DNA of 64,000 nucleotides from NCBI GenBank assembly GCA_021495925.1, contig JAKEKT010000024.1, forward strand, positions 1 to 64,000, given 5' to 3'. Shown piece after piece: positions 1 through 11,975 of the stretch. The first letter of the stretch is position 1, and every line of letters starts with the position of its first letter. The translations under genes and the position numbers were made by a program. The notes beneath the pieces are model-generated. The model saw only the letters and a program-made list of their open reading frames with translations. It was not told where the DNA came from and did not search any database. Source of the DNA: Diplodia intermedia. Lineage: Eukaryota; Ascomycota; Dothideomycetes; Botryosphaeriales; Botryosphaeriaceae.

Positions 1-1627
1 TATTTTTTAGCTCGCTAGCAATTTCGCACGTCGACACTAAAATAACGTGTTATCTACACGTTATACTACGTATCTTGCCAAATTACATGTTATAACGTGT
101 ACTTATCGCCTGTAGTGGTGTTTCGGGTCGACATGGGCACACCATCAGGCTGCTGCTCTCGAAGCCCTTTGTGGATCGAACGCGCTGTGGTGCCAGCATG
201 TGAACGAAGCCGGGGACACCGAGCCTTGTGGCGTTATCGTGCCCTGTTGCTTTTCGGGAGGTTGAAGCCACGAGACATCAGCATGGGAATACCGTGTGGG
301 AATACTACAAGCTCTTTGAGATGTGGCTCGGGAACGTGGGCTTTGGGAAGATCTGCAAGAGCTCAGCTCAGGAGGACTCGTCGGCGGTTTGGAATGACGG
401 TGAGAGCTAAACTAGGTTTCCTGCTGAACGGTATTGGATGTGTTGCGGTAGGCAGTAGGAGTAGTGACCTCGAGAAAGATAGGCGCAGTGTGGCGCGAAG
501 GAAGGCTATGGCTTTCCGAACATGTGCATGGCTGCTAGTGACAAAGTCATGCCACTCTGGCGGAGGACGGGGCTGACTCGCGCGTGGACCCTGGTGGCAG
601 GGAGCTTCTCCAGCGAGCGGGCACACGACGGTTTATGAGCTGCGATGAGGGTCCGGAACATGCAGGGCGCACGGCGAACCCGACGATTGCGGATTGCGGC
701 CGCGATGACTACTTCCTGGCGGCCAGGAACGCGAAGCAGTCACGGCGGAAATTCCACCAACCGCGGCCTGCGAATCCGGCGGCTCTGCAGCGGCTGTCGA
801 GCGGGCCGTTGCACCAGGCAGAGGCGTGGCCCGGAAGCCGCACCGAAGCGTCGTCGCCGTGGATGGAGCACCTACCCGAAGCGGCAGTCGGGACGCCATA
901 ACGCCTATTTTTGGACGGCTCTCGTGTCAGCCAGTGCCAGTTGAGCGCGGTTGAGGGAGCGGTCTGGCAGGCGGGCGCCAGGGCTGGGAGCCGAGCCTGA
1001 GCAGAAAGCTTGGGCGAGCGTGGTGTTGCTTCGATGCGGGAGCCGGGCGCGTGGAGATGATGAGCTGGTTGCACCGGCGCTGACGGAGGATCAGGCCCTT
1101 GGCGGCCGCTACCGGCAGGCTGGCGGGGGCCGCTCCTGCCTGCGTGTTGGACGCTCCTCACCACTGGGCCGCCTACTGGAGGCAGGCGGCCGCGAGGCCC
1201 AGACACCCGTCGCTTCAGCCTTATGCTGCCATTGGCTGCCGATCTTCAGCTGCCCTCCATGCACGGCCAGCCCTCGACCCCAGACACTGACTCCGCGCAG
1301 CTTACGCCTAGCCATGCCCCGCGGAGCCCGGGCTGGCCTCCGCCTGTGCGAGTCCAGGTACGTCGCGGCGTGTATCGCGAGGCCTGCGATCCCTGCGCCC
1401 CACGTCTGCAGCCCTCCCTGTCCGCCGACGCGACTGTATTGCTGCGCGGTAGAGCCCGCTAAACACGCCCCCGCGCCCCCAAGTATCTACACGCCGATCC
1501 CGAGGGCGCATTGGCCCCGACAGCCACACACCCAACTCGCCGTGGGCACTATCGCCCATACATAATCCTTCCGCTTCTGCCCTCAATCCTGCCACTCCGC
1601 CCGCCGCTGCCCTCAACCTCAGGAGCC
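1..1627. other. left-edge intergenic region, no gene supported
   Basis: About 1.6 kb upstream of the bZIP gene. Many overlapping short reading frames occur on both strands, none with a recognisable domain, consistent splice sites or a preferred frame. The first 100 bases are AT-rich and carry several copies of an ACGTTATA-like motif in both orientations; the rest is GC-rich. The last ~150 bases before the bZIP start are C/T-rich, as is usual for a fungal 5' leader. Confidence 0.6.
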
Positions 1628-2930
1628 ATGGACTACTCGACCTACTTTTCCGTGCCGCCGCCCCAGCAGTACTACATCGGCCTGCCGCAGACCCCGAACT
1701 ACGATAGCTCCAGCGACAAGCTCAACTTGCAGGTACGTAGCTCTCGGGAAGCTCGCCGAGCTCTCTACGCCAAAACACGTCCTCCCTGCCCGCTCCACCC
1801 TCCTCTCGCGAAACACTCCAACACCAGAGAACGCTGCCGTCCCAGCCACTTCCCAGCTGCCGTCAGTTAATTCGATGGACTTCCAGAGCCACCTCGACCC
1901 GACCTCGTTCCTGCAATACGACGCATTTTCCTTCCCCTCGCTGCCGGACGGCTCGCCACCCGACCACTCGCACTCGTCCGCCGTTGCGTCCGGGCTCCAC
2001 GTCGGCAGCGTCGACAGCGGCATACACTTGGATCTCGACGCCGCCAACACTGCCCAGCACATCCAACACACCCAAGCCTCCCCGATCCACGCCACCCTCA
2101 GCACCGCCCCCGGCCTCCACAGCTCCTCCACATCCTCTTCCGACGCTCTTTCGTCAGGACAGCAACAGCAGCAACAACAACCAATCGGCAACACCGGCTC
2201 ACCCTCGCACCCAACATCGCCAACCATCGGCAGCAACGGCGGTCAGCACACGCGTTCTTCCTCGGAGGAGAAAGACAACGGGGGCGGCAACTCCAGCCTA
2301 ACACCCGCGCAATCCAGACGCAAAGCCCAAAACCGTGCCGCACAGCGTGCCTTCCGTGAGCGGAAAGAGCGACATGTCCGCGAGCTAGAAGACAAGCTGC
2401 GCGTGCTTGAGTCGTCGACGCACAGCCTTCAGAGCGACAACGAGCGGCTGAAGTTGTTGCTGCAACGTGCCAAGACGGAGAATGAGATTCTGAGGGCGAC
2501 GAATCACCACCGACACAGAAGAGTAGGATCCATGGGCAGTGGCAGTGGGAGTGGTGGCAGCCGGTCGGCGAGTCCCGGTGAGGACGGCGACTTGCAGTTG
2601 GATCTGGACAGGGACCCGTACACAACGGTGCCAGGCGACGGGGCTGGGGGCACGGGCAGCAGCGGTGGCGGTGGCGGACTCGGTACCGGGCAGCATTCGA
2701 GAGCCAACATCGGCAGAACGACACCGCATCTGCTCGGCGCGAGCCAGACATGGGATCTGATCCAGTCGCACTCACTGGTCCGGTCGGGCGCCGTCGATGT
2801 GGCTGACGTGTGCGAGAGGTTGCGGAACGCTGCCCGCTGCGATGGACAAGGCCCTGTCTTCGAGGAGTCGGCGATATACAGGGTCATCGAAGAGGAAAGC
2901 AGCAGGGGAGGGGGCGATGCGCTGATATGA
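1628..2930 (+). CDS. Pap1/Yap-type bZIP transcription factor
   Basis: Two exons, 1628..1732 and 1830..2930, give 401 residues. The donor is GTACGT; the acceptor must be the second AG of CCAGAG to keep phase. The bZIP lies at about residues 193-260: the basic region carries NRAAQRAFRERKERH, matching the NxxAQxxFR signature of the fungal AP-1 (Pap1/Yap) subfamily, followed by a leucine heptad zipper. The middle is Ser/Pro/Gly-rich with a run of seven Gln (about 146-152). The C-terminus has a conserved-looking TWDLIQ...CERLRNAARCDGQGPVFEESA block found in fungal Yap-like factors. The classical pair of cysteine-rich redox domains of Yap1 is not evident, so an oxidant-sensing role should not be assumed; a stress or secondary-metabolism regulator is possible. 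Expected nuclear. The start was chosen at the ATG opening MDYSTYFSVP, typical of the group. Confidence 0.88.
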
Positions 2931-5900
2931 GAGGGGAGGAAACCCGAGAGAAGAAGGAAAAAGACAAAGTCAACACAAAAACAGATACCAGCATGGCGAA
3001 GTGTATGGTGTGGAGGTGAGAAGTATGGAAGAGGAAGAGGGAAATATGCAGGCTACCGCTCGCTCTTTTCCTGCCGAGTCTACGAAGGACCATATATAGT
3101 GTCTCATGTCCTTTTTGGAAATTGTGTGTATATACCCTCATTGGAGTTGTCTGAATTAGGGGACTCTATCACTACTAGCCAACTATCTGGCGCTTTAACG
3201 GGAAACCACCCTTTATAGTAGTAAATTTTCTATATATCCTTAATTTCTTTCTAATCTAAACAACATTCTTCATCAGCATGAGAATGATGGCGAGTGAAGC
3301 TCTAGAATGCTGATTATTACCGATTACTATGGTCACTGGCAACGATTACTCGATGTGATGGCCTGCACTCACCCATTCTCCTCCGCTAACATGCGTTTGT
3401 CTCGTATCATACTGCCAACCTACTAACTCAAGTACTTACTTCCGTCAATCTAAACCCATCCATTCCAAAACCCCGGAGGCAACCACTGTCGCTAGCTCGT
3501 AAGGCGTGCACACACAACCCATGGTTCCTCACAACAGGCCAAGCCACCTTCGTCACAGGCGAGACTGCTGGCCAAGAGCACTGCGCCCCCTCTCTCACCC
3601 GCTCGTCCGCTTAGCCTTCGACATCCACGTACGTCGAGAACGTTATTTCATCATTGCTGGAGGAAAACGGAGGATCGTGTAGATCGCGATTTGTCCACCC
3701 GGCGCGGCTTCGAGCCTCCTTCGCTCTAGTCTAGAACCCATGCAACAGAGACAGCCCGGAAAATATGAACGACATATCAAGAAGTGATCACGAGACAAAG
3801 AGGCAATGGCAAATGGCAACAGACCAAGAGGAACAAGCGAAAACTGCGAACCCCACACTGCTAAGGTAGACGCAACACACACCGCGCGTCTCCTCCCCGT
3901 GTACGCACGCACTTCAAACAACACACAGACAACCCCCAGTGAAAGTGCCAACGAGAAGGAAAAGAAAAAAAAAAGTGAGAATATCCCATCGGCACGGTAC
4001 ACGCCGATCGGCAAGGGGCCGAGGGCGCGCGAGAGCTGAAAGATCATGCTACTACTGCCAGCTGCACGCAAGGAATCTTCGACGCCCCCCCGCCGAACTT
4101 CGGCATCAGAAGGACGCGCGCGCGCAGCATAGCACGCATGCATGCATGGCCGTTAGTAAGCCCGGCGGAGGCACTCCGAGGGGCGGGTTTGGGTTTGGGG
4201 CAGGGCAGGTAGCGTAGTCAGCGGCTTGTTCGGCAAGCGAAGCTGACAACGGCACGGCATCGTTTGAGCAGCGTTCGGGTCCTGCAGGGCCCCATGCTGC
4301 TTTAGGGGTGCATGTTGATTAGTGGTGATGATGATGATGGTATATGTCTTCTTGTAAGATGCGAGCGCTGCTGGGGGGGGGGGGGGAAAGAGGGAGCAGG
4401 GGAAAATCACACAACATCTGGTTCGGAGGATGATGGAGAGTGTGTGGATGGTACGATGGACACGTATGCCGGAATGGCTCCGTTGGTTGGTTAGCGGGCT
4501 ATAGTCAGATAGGGGAGATGGTTGGTGTTTGAGAAGAGATGATTGGAGGGGGCCCGGAGTGGTGCGGTGTTTCCGGCGGAAAAGACAGCCCAAGCACCGG
4601 GAAGAGCGAGAGATGGCGGGATCGGTATAGGGAAAAGCCAATACATGCCGTCGCGGTTGCATTGCAGCAGTGAGTGCGGCGGTGGCGGTCGTAGGTCATT
4701 GGGTAGGCATGCAAAGCGGCTGGGGAGGATTCGCAATGTAGGATCCCGAGCGAACAAGCACGCCAGAGCGGCTTTCCGGCATCAGAAGTAGCAAGTAGTA
4801 CGCATGGGCTAGGGGAGAGGGGAACGGGTGGAACGTGGAAGGAGGATCCATGCAGCAAATGCCGCAGCGGAGAGTGGAAAGCAATTAGGGCGGGCGGAGT
4901 GCCCGATGAGGGAAGGAATCCCACAGTACTATCCCGACACTGGATGAGTAGACCAAGAGCGGGGTTGCTGTAGAGCGTTTAAGCGGTTGGCGACGAAGAG
5001 GGACAAGTCAGCATTTAGATCGGATTGATTAGTTAGGGCGTAAGGCTGAAAAGTGGGCGAGCGGTTATACTGAGCTTGCGCGTTCCTCAATTAGACTGGA
5101 GAGTGGTGGCTTCGTGGACAGCGTTCAGTGGGCGTTTTTCGTGTTCAGGCAGGAAGTGGTGGATGATAGATGGCTGCGGGGTTGGTTGGAGGAGAGGAGA
5201 TGTCGCAAGAGCGTGGCACCAAAATGGTCCGATGAAGCGCGCGGCGCCACAGAACGGGACATCCCGACTGTAGACGTGCGCAGCAATTGGGGAAACAAAG
5301 TAGAGATACATTGTTGCTTGTAGGACTGATGAGCATCGCAGCGAATTCTGGAAGGGTGGGCGTGCGCAACACCCTGCGGAGCCGCTGGCATGCTTGTCCT
5401 GCTCGCTTTCGAGCCTTGCTTCTGGTGTGCCACGCACTTTGAACTGCAGATGCAAGCTTCGTTTCGGGATTTTCGCAAGAGGTGAGGGTGGGCTGGGAGG
5501 GGTGAGATGCAGGGCTGGGCCAGCACGGTAAACGAATTGCACGTGCAGGAAGCACGCATGTTCCATCTGAATGCTGATAGGCCCAAAGAAAGTACGTACC
5601 GACGGCGTTGCCCATTCACCACGGACATGGGTCCAATAGCCGGTGGAAGGAAGCAGTCGAAGGGTAATTGCTGGGATCCCGGGAACTGCGCGGAAATGAA
5701 TCAGAGCCTCAACCTCGTTAGTGGTTGGGAATAAGTTTGGCCCCATCAATGCGTGGCCGAATACGAGAGCGAAACTTCTCTGTTATCCAGCCACTCTCGC
5801 ACGCTCAACGCCTCTCCGGTGGGCTGTCCCGATAGGCGGAAAAACGGCGAGAACGAGGTGGCAGGATTGCCGTAGGCTCGGCATGGTGGGAGCTATGGGT

Positions 5901-6651
5901 GACGCGTTCGGTGCGAGGGTTGGGGGCAAGCGAATCAACTCCTAGGGGTGCGAGATAGGGTGATGATACTGTGGGAGAGTCTGGCCCGATACCCGTGCCT
6001 CCCGTTGTTTCCCGTTCGCTGGGATTGATAAAGATATCACCCTGTGATGAGCAGTAGAATCGGGCCAGGGAGTGCATGCATATTCCCTACGCACAGTGAC
6101 CGTTTGAGCGAAGCGCGGGCCGTGTCAGCACAGCAAAAGTTGTAGTGTGGAGCTGAGGTAATGAGGCCAAGGGAAACTGGGCTGAACGCGGGGCAACATG
6201 TCAGCAGTAGATGCCTGTAAAGCGACGTGGAAGACGCATAAGTGAGGGAACATTTGACGAGATGGCGCGTTTCTCTGTACGACTACGGTTCCTGTTGCAT
6301 ATCCCGCGCAGCTCGACGGCGCATCAATCCGCACGTGTCTAATCACAAACCGACAGGCCGCGGTCAGATCTGAATTCGGCAGGCCGTTGCTGCCCCCCGG
6401 GCCAGCATATGTCTGGAGGATACCGCTGCAGGCAGACGACTGCCTCGACTGCCTGCAGCCCGATGCACCGATCCGCCCATGAACTGCTGGGGAAGCCTCA
6501 AGCCGTCAAGCCTTGACCGCCAACCCTATATGCAGCCTGTCGTCATTGCGTATTGCATCTCTTGCGCATGGGACCGAATGCCTACCCTCCGCTTCAGCAA
6601 TTCGTTGACGGCTGGGCCCGTCCGTTGGCTGGTTCGGGATCGAGTGATTGC
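2931..6651. other. 3.7 kb intergenic region, no gene supported
   Basis: This lies between two 3' ends (bZIP on plus, phosducin-like gene on minus). Open frames up to 220 codons occur on both strands but overlap one another and show no recognisable motif. Low-complexity content includes a GATG run near 4326, a 14-G homopolymer at 4373-4386, and CATGCATGCATGCATG near 4136-4151. It is long for a convergent intergenic space, so a non-coding transcript or an unrecognised small gene cannot be excluded. Confidence 0.5.
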
Positions 6652-7619
6652 TCAATCCCAGTCGCTGTCGTCGTCATCCTCAACACGAGTCTGGCGAATC
6701 TTCTTCGAGCTCTCCTCGGCCTCTTCATCCTTGCGCCGAAGACGGGGGTCTCCGTGTTTGAGGACACCGAGGTCTATCAGCAGCTTTTCGACGTCTGACC
6801 AGATTCCGTTAGCAAAAGCATGCGTCAATTGGCGGGGATGCTCGCGCCAAACTTCTCGAAGAGCTTGGCACGAGGCTTCGCCATAAGCAGCGTCATGGTT
6901 CCTTACCTTCCACCCACGTGCGTGGCCCATTGAGCTCTTTCAGTGTTACAATCTGCCTCTTTATGTCTCCATCCTTGTAGACGAGGATAGTAGGTGTGTT
7001 CTTGTCCGGATATCCTTCGATACACATGTTGCCCCTGATCTGGCAGAACTTGATATCCCCAAACTTACGGGCCATCTCACGCCAAACTTCGATGGCCCTT
7101 TGTGACTCGGTGTTTGTGGTGGCTGCGGTGAGGAGCACGAGGACCCAGGCCTCTTTGGACGTCTCGGTCACATCGCGCGAATAGTCGGGCTTCTGCAAGT
7201 GGTACACCTGGTTGAATTTGGAGGCGGTCTGGATGGAGGAAAGCTCGGCAAAGCGCTTCTTGCTGCAGATGTGTCAGGTCGCAGGCAGGAGGCAACGATG
7301 CAACAGTGAGGCGAGCATACCGGTATTGCTCAAGGAAGTCGTCATCCTCCTCGTCTTCCAACTCGGCAAGTTCATCCAAGTCCTTGCCCTCCAGCCGGTT
7401 CTCATGTGCAAGTCTCCGTGCCTCGGTGAGAGCTTCCTCGATCATAGGCGTGGGCGAAGGGGGCTTCTCGGGGATGACGCCATGCTTGCGGAGAATATCA
7501 TTCCTGCGGAAACAAGGTTAGAGCACTATTCTTGGACCAGGGCAAGTACACTACCATTCGGTATCGGCGTTGGGGTCGTCGACCGGGACCTGAACAGGTA
7601 CATCTGGCATTTGATTCAT
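6652..7619 (-). CDS. PLP2: phosducin-like protein 2 (thioredoxin-fold chaperonin cofactor)
   Basis: Four exons on the minus strand, 7619..7555, 7503..7321, 7262..6907 and 6794..6652, give 248 residues. All joins are in phase, and the last intron has a GCTAAC branch point. The N-terminus MNQMPDVPVQVP...DPNADTEWNDILRKHG is the phosducin-like family signature. Residues ~95-200 form the thioredoxin-like domain (YHLQKPDYSRDVTE, WVLVLLT, CIEGYPDKNTPTILVYKDGD), which lacks a CxxC redox site, as expected for this family. The C-terminus is acidic (EDDDDSDWD). The family assists CCT/TRiC folding of actin, tubulin and G-beta-type substrates in the cytosol and is essential in yeast. It is divergently arranged with gamma-COP, 498 bp apart. 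Identification is from family knowledge; the length is typical. Confidence 0.92.
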
Positions 7620-8117
7620 TTCGGGCGCGGTCCAACGGAAAGATGGCGGGGCTGCAGGTGTTTCCAGGTGCGCAGATGGGTGCGATGGAGCTCCAGTGCG
7701 TGCGCGGACTCGGTGGGTGCTTGCGAGCGGACAGGCAGCAATTGCAAGGAGAATTGTGGGAGATTCTTGGGGCCTGGCGGAGGGGCGGCGCGATGACGCT
7801 CCGCCGCAGGGCTGTCGGCGGGAGGCGCCAAGAAGGCCAGCCGTACCAGGGTCGGTCGAGCACAGCGCAACACCAAGGGCGCGACCCACGGACGGCCTAT
7901 CACTCTCGCACCTCCCACCACCAACGCTGCGACCCGCCATTCGCATGCGACACTCCTGCCTGGTGCCCTGAGCTCGCAAATACCGCCCCGCCTCTTCTCG
8001 CCGCCGCCGCCCCTCCGACCGAGTCGCAGCACCCTGGCTGGCGGACAAGGACACATTTCCCCCATACCCGCAACCACTCCCGCCTAGCCTGCGCTCCCGC
8101 CCAGCGCCGCCTCCACC
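7620..8117. promoter_or_regulatory. bidirectional promoter region between PLP2 and gamma-COP
   Basis: A 498 bp divergent spacer between two housekeeping genes. It is GC-rich, with C-rich pyrimidine stretches just upstream of the gamma-COP start. No convincing TATA box was seen for either side. Frames running through it (for example minus-strand frames up to ~8077) are read-through of the PLP2 first exon and not separate genes. Confidence 0.55.
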
Positions 8118-11093
8118 ATGAGCTACAACAAGAAGGACGAAGATAGCGAGGGCGCCATTGTCAAGGTCGACCGCACCTCCGTCTTCCAGGAAGGTACGCT
8201 TCTCCGCCGCGCCCGTGTCCTACAGCTGGAGCTTACCCACAAGCAGCCCGCGTCTTCAACTCGTCCCCGATCTCGCCGCGCCGATGCCGTATCCTCCTCA
8301 CCAAGATCTCCCTCCTTCTCTTCACCGGCGAGAAGTTCCCGACCAATGAGGCCACCTCGCTGTTCTTCGGCATCTCGAAGCTTTTCCAGAACAAGGATGC
8401 CAGTCTGCGCCAGATGGTCTACCTTGTCATCAAGGAGCTCGCCAACACCGCCGAGGATGTGATCATGGTCACGAGTAGTATTATGAAGGACACGGCCGTC
8501 GGCAGCGATGTTGTATACCGCGCGAACGCTATAAGAGCACTCTGCCGTGTTATTGATGTGAGCTGCGAAAGGAGTTTTGTGTGGATTGCGCTGATGCCCT
8601 GCAGGCCTCGACAGTACCAGCCATTGAGCGTCTGATCAAGACTGCCATCGTGGACAAGACGCCCTCGGTCTCATCCGCTGCCCTTGTTTCCTCTTACCAC
8701 CTCCTCCCCGTCGCCCGTGACGTTGTCCGGAGATGGCAGTCCGAGACCCAGGAAGCCGCGTCGTCCACCAAGTCCTCTGGCGGCTTCTCGCTGGGCTTCG
8801 GCTCCTCGCACTCCAACCTGGCCGCCGCCAACACCAACTTCATGACCCAATACCATGCCATTGGCCTGCTCTACCAGATGCGCTCGCACGACCGGATGGC
8901 CCTTGTCAAGATGGTGCAGCAGTACAGCGCTGCTGGTGTGGTCAAGAGCCCGGCGGCCACCGTCCTGCTGGTACGGCTGGCGTCTAAGCTTGCGGAGGAA
9001 GACCCCAACCTTCGCCGGCCCATGCTGCAGCTTCTCGACGGCTGGTTGCGCCACAAGAGCGAAATGGTGAACTTTGAGGCTGCCAAGGCCATCTGCGACA
9101 TGAAGGACGTCTCCGACGCGGATATTGTGCAGGCCGTGCATGTCCTCCAGCTGTTCCTGACTTCCCCTCGTGCCGTCACCAAGTTCGCCGCTATCCGCAT
9201 CCTGCACAACTTTGCTTCGTTCAAGCCCGACGCTGTGCGCCAGTGCAACCCGGACATCGAGGCGCTGATCACGAACAGCAACCGTTCCATTGCCACCTTC
9301 GCCATCACGACTCTCCTTAAGACCGGTAACGAGTCGAGCGTGGACCGCCTGATGAAGCAGATTTCTGGATTCATGGCTGAGATCACGGACGAGTTCAAGG
9401 TTACAATTGTGGAGGCTATCAGGACGCTGTGCTTGAAGTTCCCGTCTAAGCAGGCCGGCATGCTCGCCTTCCTCAGCGGTATCTTGAGGGATGAGGGTGG
9501 CTACGAGTTCAAGCGTGCCGTTGTTGAATCGATGTTCGACCTCATCAAGTTCGTTCCGGAGAGCAAGGAGGATGCTCTGGCCCACCTGTGCGAGTTCATC
9601 GAAGACTGCGAATTCACCAAGCTTGCAGTCCGCATTCTGCACCTGCTCGGCATGGAGGGCCCCAAGACGCCTCAGCCAACGAAGTACATCCGCTACATCT
9701 ACAACCGTGTCGTCCTGGAAAACTCTATAGTCCGCGCTGCTGCTGTCACTGCTCTCGCCAAGTTCGGCGTTGGTCAAAAGGACCCTGAGGTCAAGAGCAG
9801 CGTCCGCGTCCTCCTGACCCGCTGCCTCGACGATACGGATGATGAAGTCCGTGACCGTGCCGCTCTGAACCTGAGACTCATGGATGATGACGATGAGGAT
9901 GCCCACAAATTCATTCGTAATGGTAAGCTGAGTAGCATGGCTTCTTGTACAAGTCAGGTCTGTTAACACTTGCATAGATTCCATGTTCTCTCTCCCCACG
10001 CTCGAGCACCAGCTCGTCATGTACGTCACTGCAGATGACAAGGACACCTTCTCCCAGCCTTTCGACCTTTCTAAGGTCCCGGTTGTCACCCGGGAACAAG
10101 CCGATGCTGAGGACCGTACGAAGAAGCTCACTTCTGCAACCCCTACCCTCAAAGCACCCTCCGCAGGACCCAAGCCGGCCAGCCGTACCGGTGCCGACGC
10201 TGCTGCATCTGCAACCGCTGCTGCGCAGAAATACGCCGCCCAGCTCCAGGCCATTCCCGAGATTGCTGCATTTGGTGGCGTTCTCAAGTCCTCTCCTGTC
10301 GTGGAGCTCACCGAATCCGAGACCGAATATGTTGTTTCGGCAATCAAGCACATCTTCAACGAGCACATCGTCATTCAGTACGAAATTAAGAACACCCTTC
10401 CCGATACTGTTCTCGCCGATGTCACCATGGTCGTCACCCCATCTGAAGAGGAGGAGTCTGGCCTCGAGGAGGAGTTCATCATCCCTGCACCTGCGCTTAA
10501 GACTGACGAGCCCGGCACCGTCTATGTCTCATTCAAGCGCACCGAGGGCGAGGCTACCTACGTTGCGTCCAGCTTCACGAACATCCTCAAGTTTACTCTC
10601 AAAGAAATCGACCCGTCCACAGGCGAGCCCGAAGAGGGTGGCTACGAAGACGAGTACCAGGTCGAGGACCTCGATCTCAATGGTGCCGACTACATTGTTC
10701 CGGCATACGCAGGCAGCTTCGACAACATTTGGGAGCAGTCTGCCTCGGGCGAGCAGGCAACGGAGACTCTGCAGCTCAGCGCTCTCAAGAGCATACAAGG
10801 TTTGTTTCCCCATGACATCAATCCCTACGTGGCCTTGAAGTTGTACTAACACCAACCCAGATGCCGTGGAGCAAATTCCCAAGACCCTCTCCCTGCAACC
10901 CCTCGAGGGCACCGATGTCGCTCTCAGCACCTCAACGCATACGCTCAAATTGTACGGCAAGTCCATTACGGGCGGCAAGGTCGCGGCGCAGGTGCGCATG
11001 GCCTTCTCGGCCAAGGCGGGCGTAACCATGAAGATGGACGTGCGGTCGGAAGAGGAAGGCGTGGCAACGTTGGTCATTAATAGCATGGCATAA
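8118..11093 (+). CDS. SEC21: coatomer gamma subunit (COPI vesicle coat)
   Basis: Five exons, 8118..8193, 8247..8557, 8605..9922, 9978..10799 and 10861..11093, give 919 residues, the usual length for Sec21/COPG. The introns are 47-61 bp; the fourth has a weak GTTTGT donor. The N-terminus (KKDEDSEGAIVKVDRTSVFQE, then the RRCRILLTKISLLLFTGE block) and the long helical-repeat trunk (adaptin-N type, ~20-550) are characteristic. An Ala/Ser-rich hinge (~600-640) is followed by the appendage domain (~650-919). The product is a core COPI subunit that binds ARF1-GTP and dilysine cargo for retrograde Golgi-to-ER traffic at the cytosolic face of the Golgi. In exon 2 the phase requires the acceptor at 8246. 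No anomalies were seen, and the gene is surely essential. Confidence 0.96.
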
Positions 11094-11975
11094 GCGGTCA
11101 TACGCGTAAAATGAGTGTGCCGCGGGGATATTAGTCTGTTTTCTCTTGAAATGGAATAGCCTTTCTACTTTTTTTTCTTCCCCCTCTCGTATGACGGACT
11201 GGAGCGCATGGTTATGATTGTTCATAGTACGACGCCCGGAATGGTGTGCGGACAGTCGATACACCGTGGAATTGTTCAGCACCTTCGATTTTAGGATTTT
11301 TCTTTCGCGCCAAAATAGTCTTTTCGTATTACCGTCGGTTTTCCATCGTGGAGTTGTATGACGAAAAAAGAACGTTTACGAAAGCCTGTGTCTTCCTCAA
11401 ATCTCTCAAGCATCACGGATTAGCTCGATTCATAAGGCCAGCTTGCATCGATGTCCGGGCCCCAGCTTTCAGACCTCAATTGACAGGCGTGAAAGGCATC
11501 TGTTGAATGATGCCACTAATATGGTAAATTTCGTCTCGGTCTCTCTCTCTCTCCCTGATGATCCTCCATCTCTATATCCGAAAAGACACACCGTTCCCAA
11601 AGTAGTAAGAAACTTTCCAAGTCGAGGCGCTCGCCGGCCCTGGAGCTTGTGTGTATGTTGTACACGGCCAAACTGTACAAACTGTAGTAAAGTGCGGCCA
11701 TCCAACGCTTTTCCCATGTAGGAAGAACAAAGGAAAAAAAAAAAAAAGAAACGCCAAAGAGCCCCCCGCAGTAAATGTAACATTACAAGAATGTTGAGGA
11801 ACCACGGCGGATGACAGAAGATGGAGCCCGCATCTATCTCGCGAACATTGCACCACATCCAACTACCCACAAGTGGAGAGGTAGCATGGTCTGCGAGAGA
11901 CCGGGGGGCTCGAATCGAATCTTCTGTCACCTGCCGTGGAACGGCCAACGAAAGGAAATAGTCTTGTGTCATCTC
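11094..11975. other. convergent intergenic region between gamma-COP and lipoyl synthase
   Basis: 882 bp holding both 3' UTRs. T-rich and A-rich stretches (a 13-A run near 11737-11749; several TTTT tracts near 11168) fit 3' processing signals. No coding sequence was recognised. Confidence 0.6.

Noticed and set aside
5087..5749. 220-codon open frame on the minus strand
   Set aside because: It overlaps other open frames in several phases, has no recognisable domain or signal, and its composition is what GC-rich non-coding DNA gives by chance.
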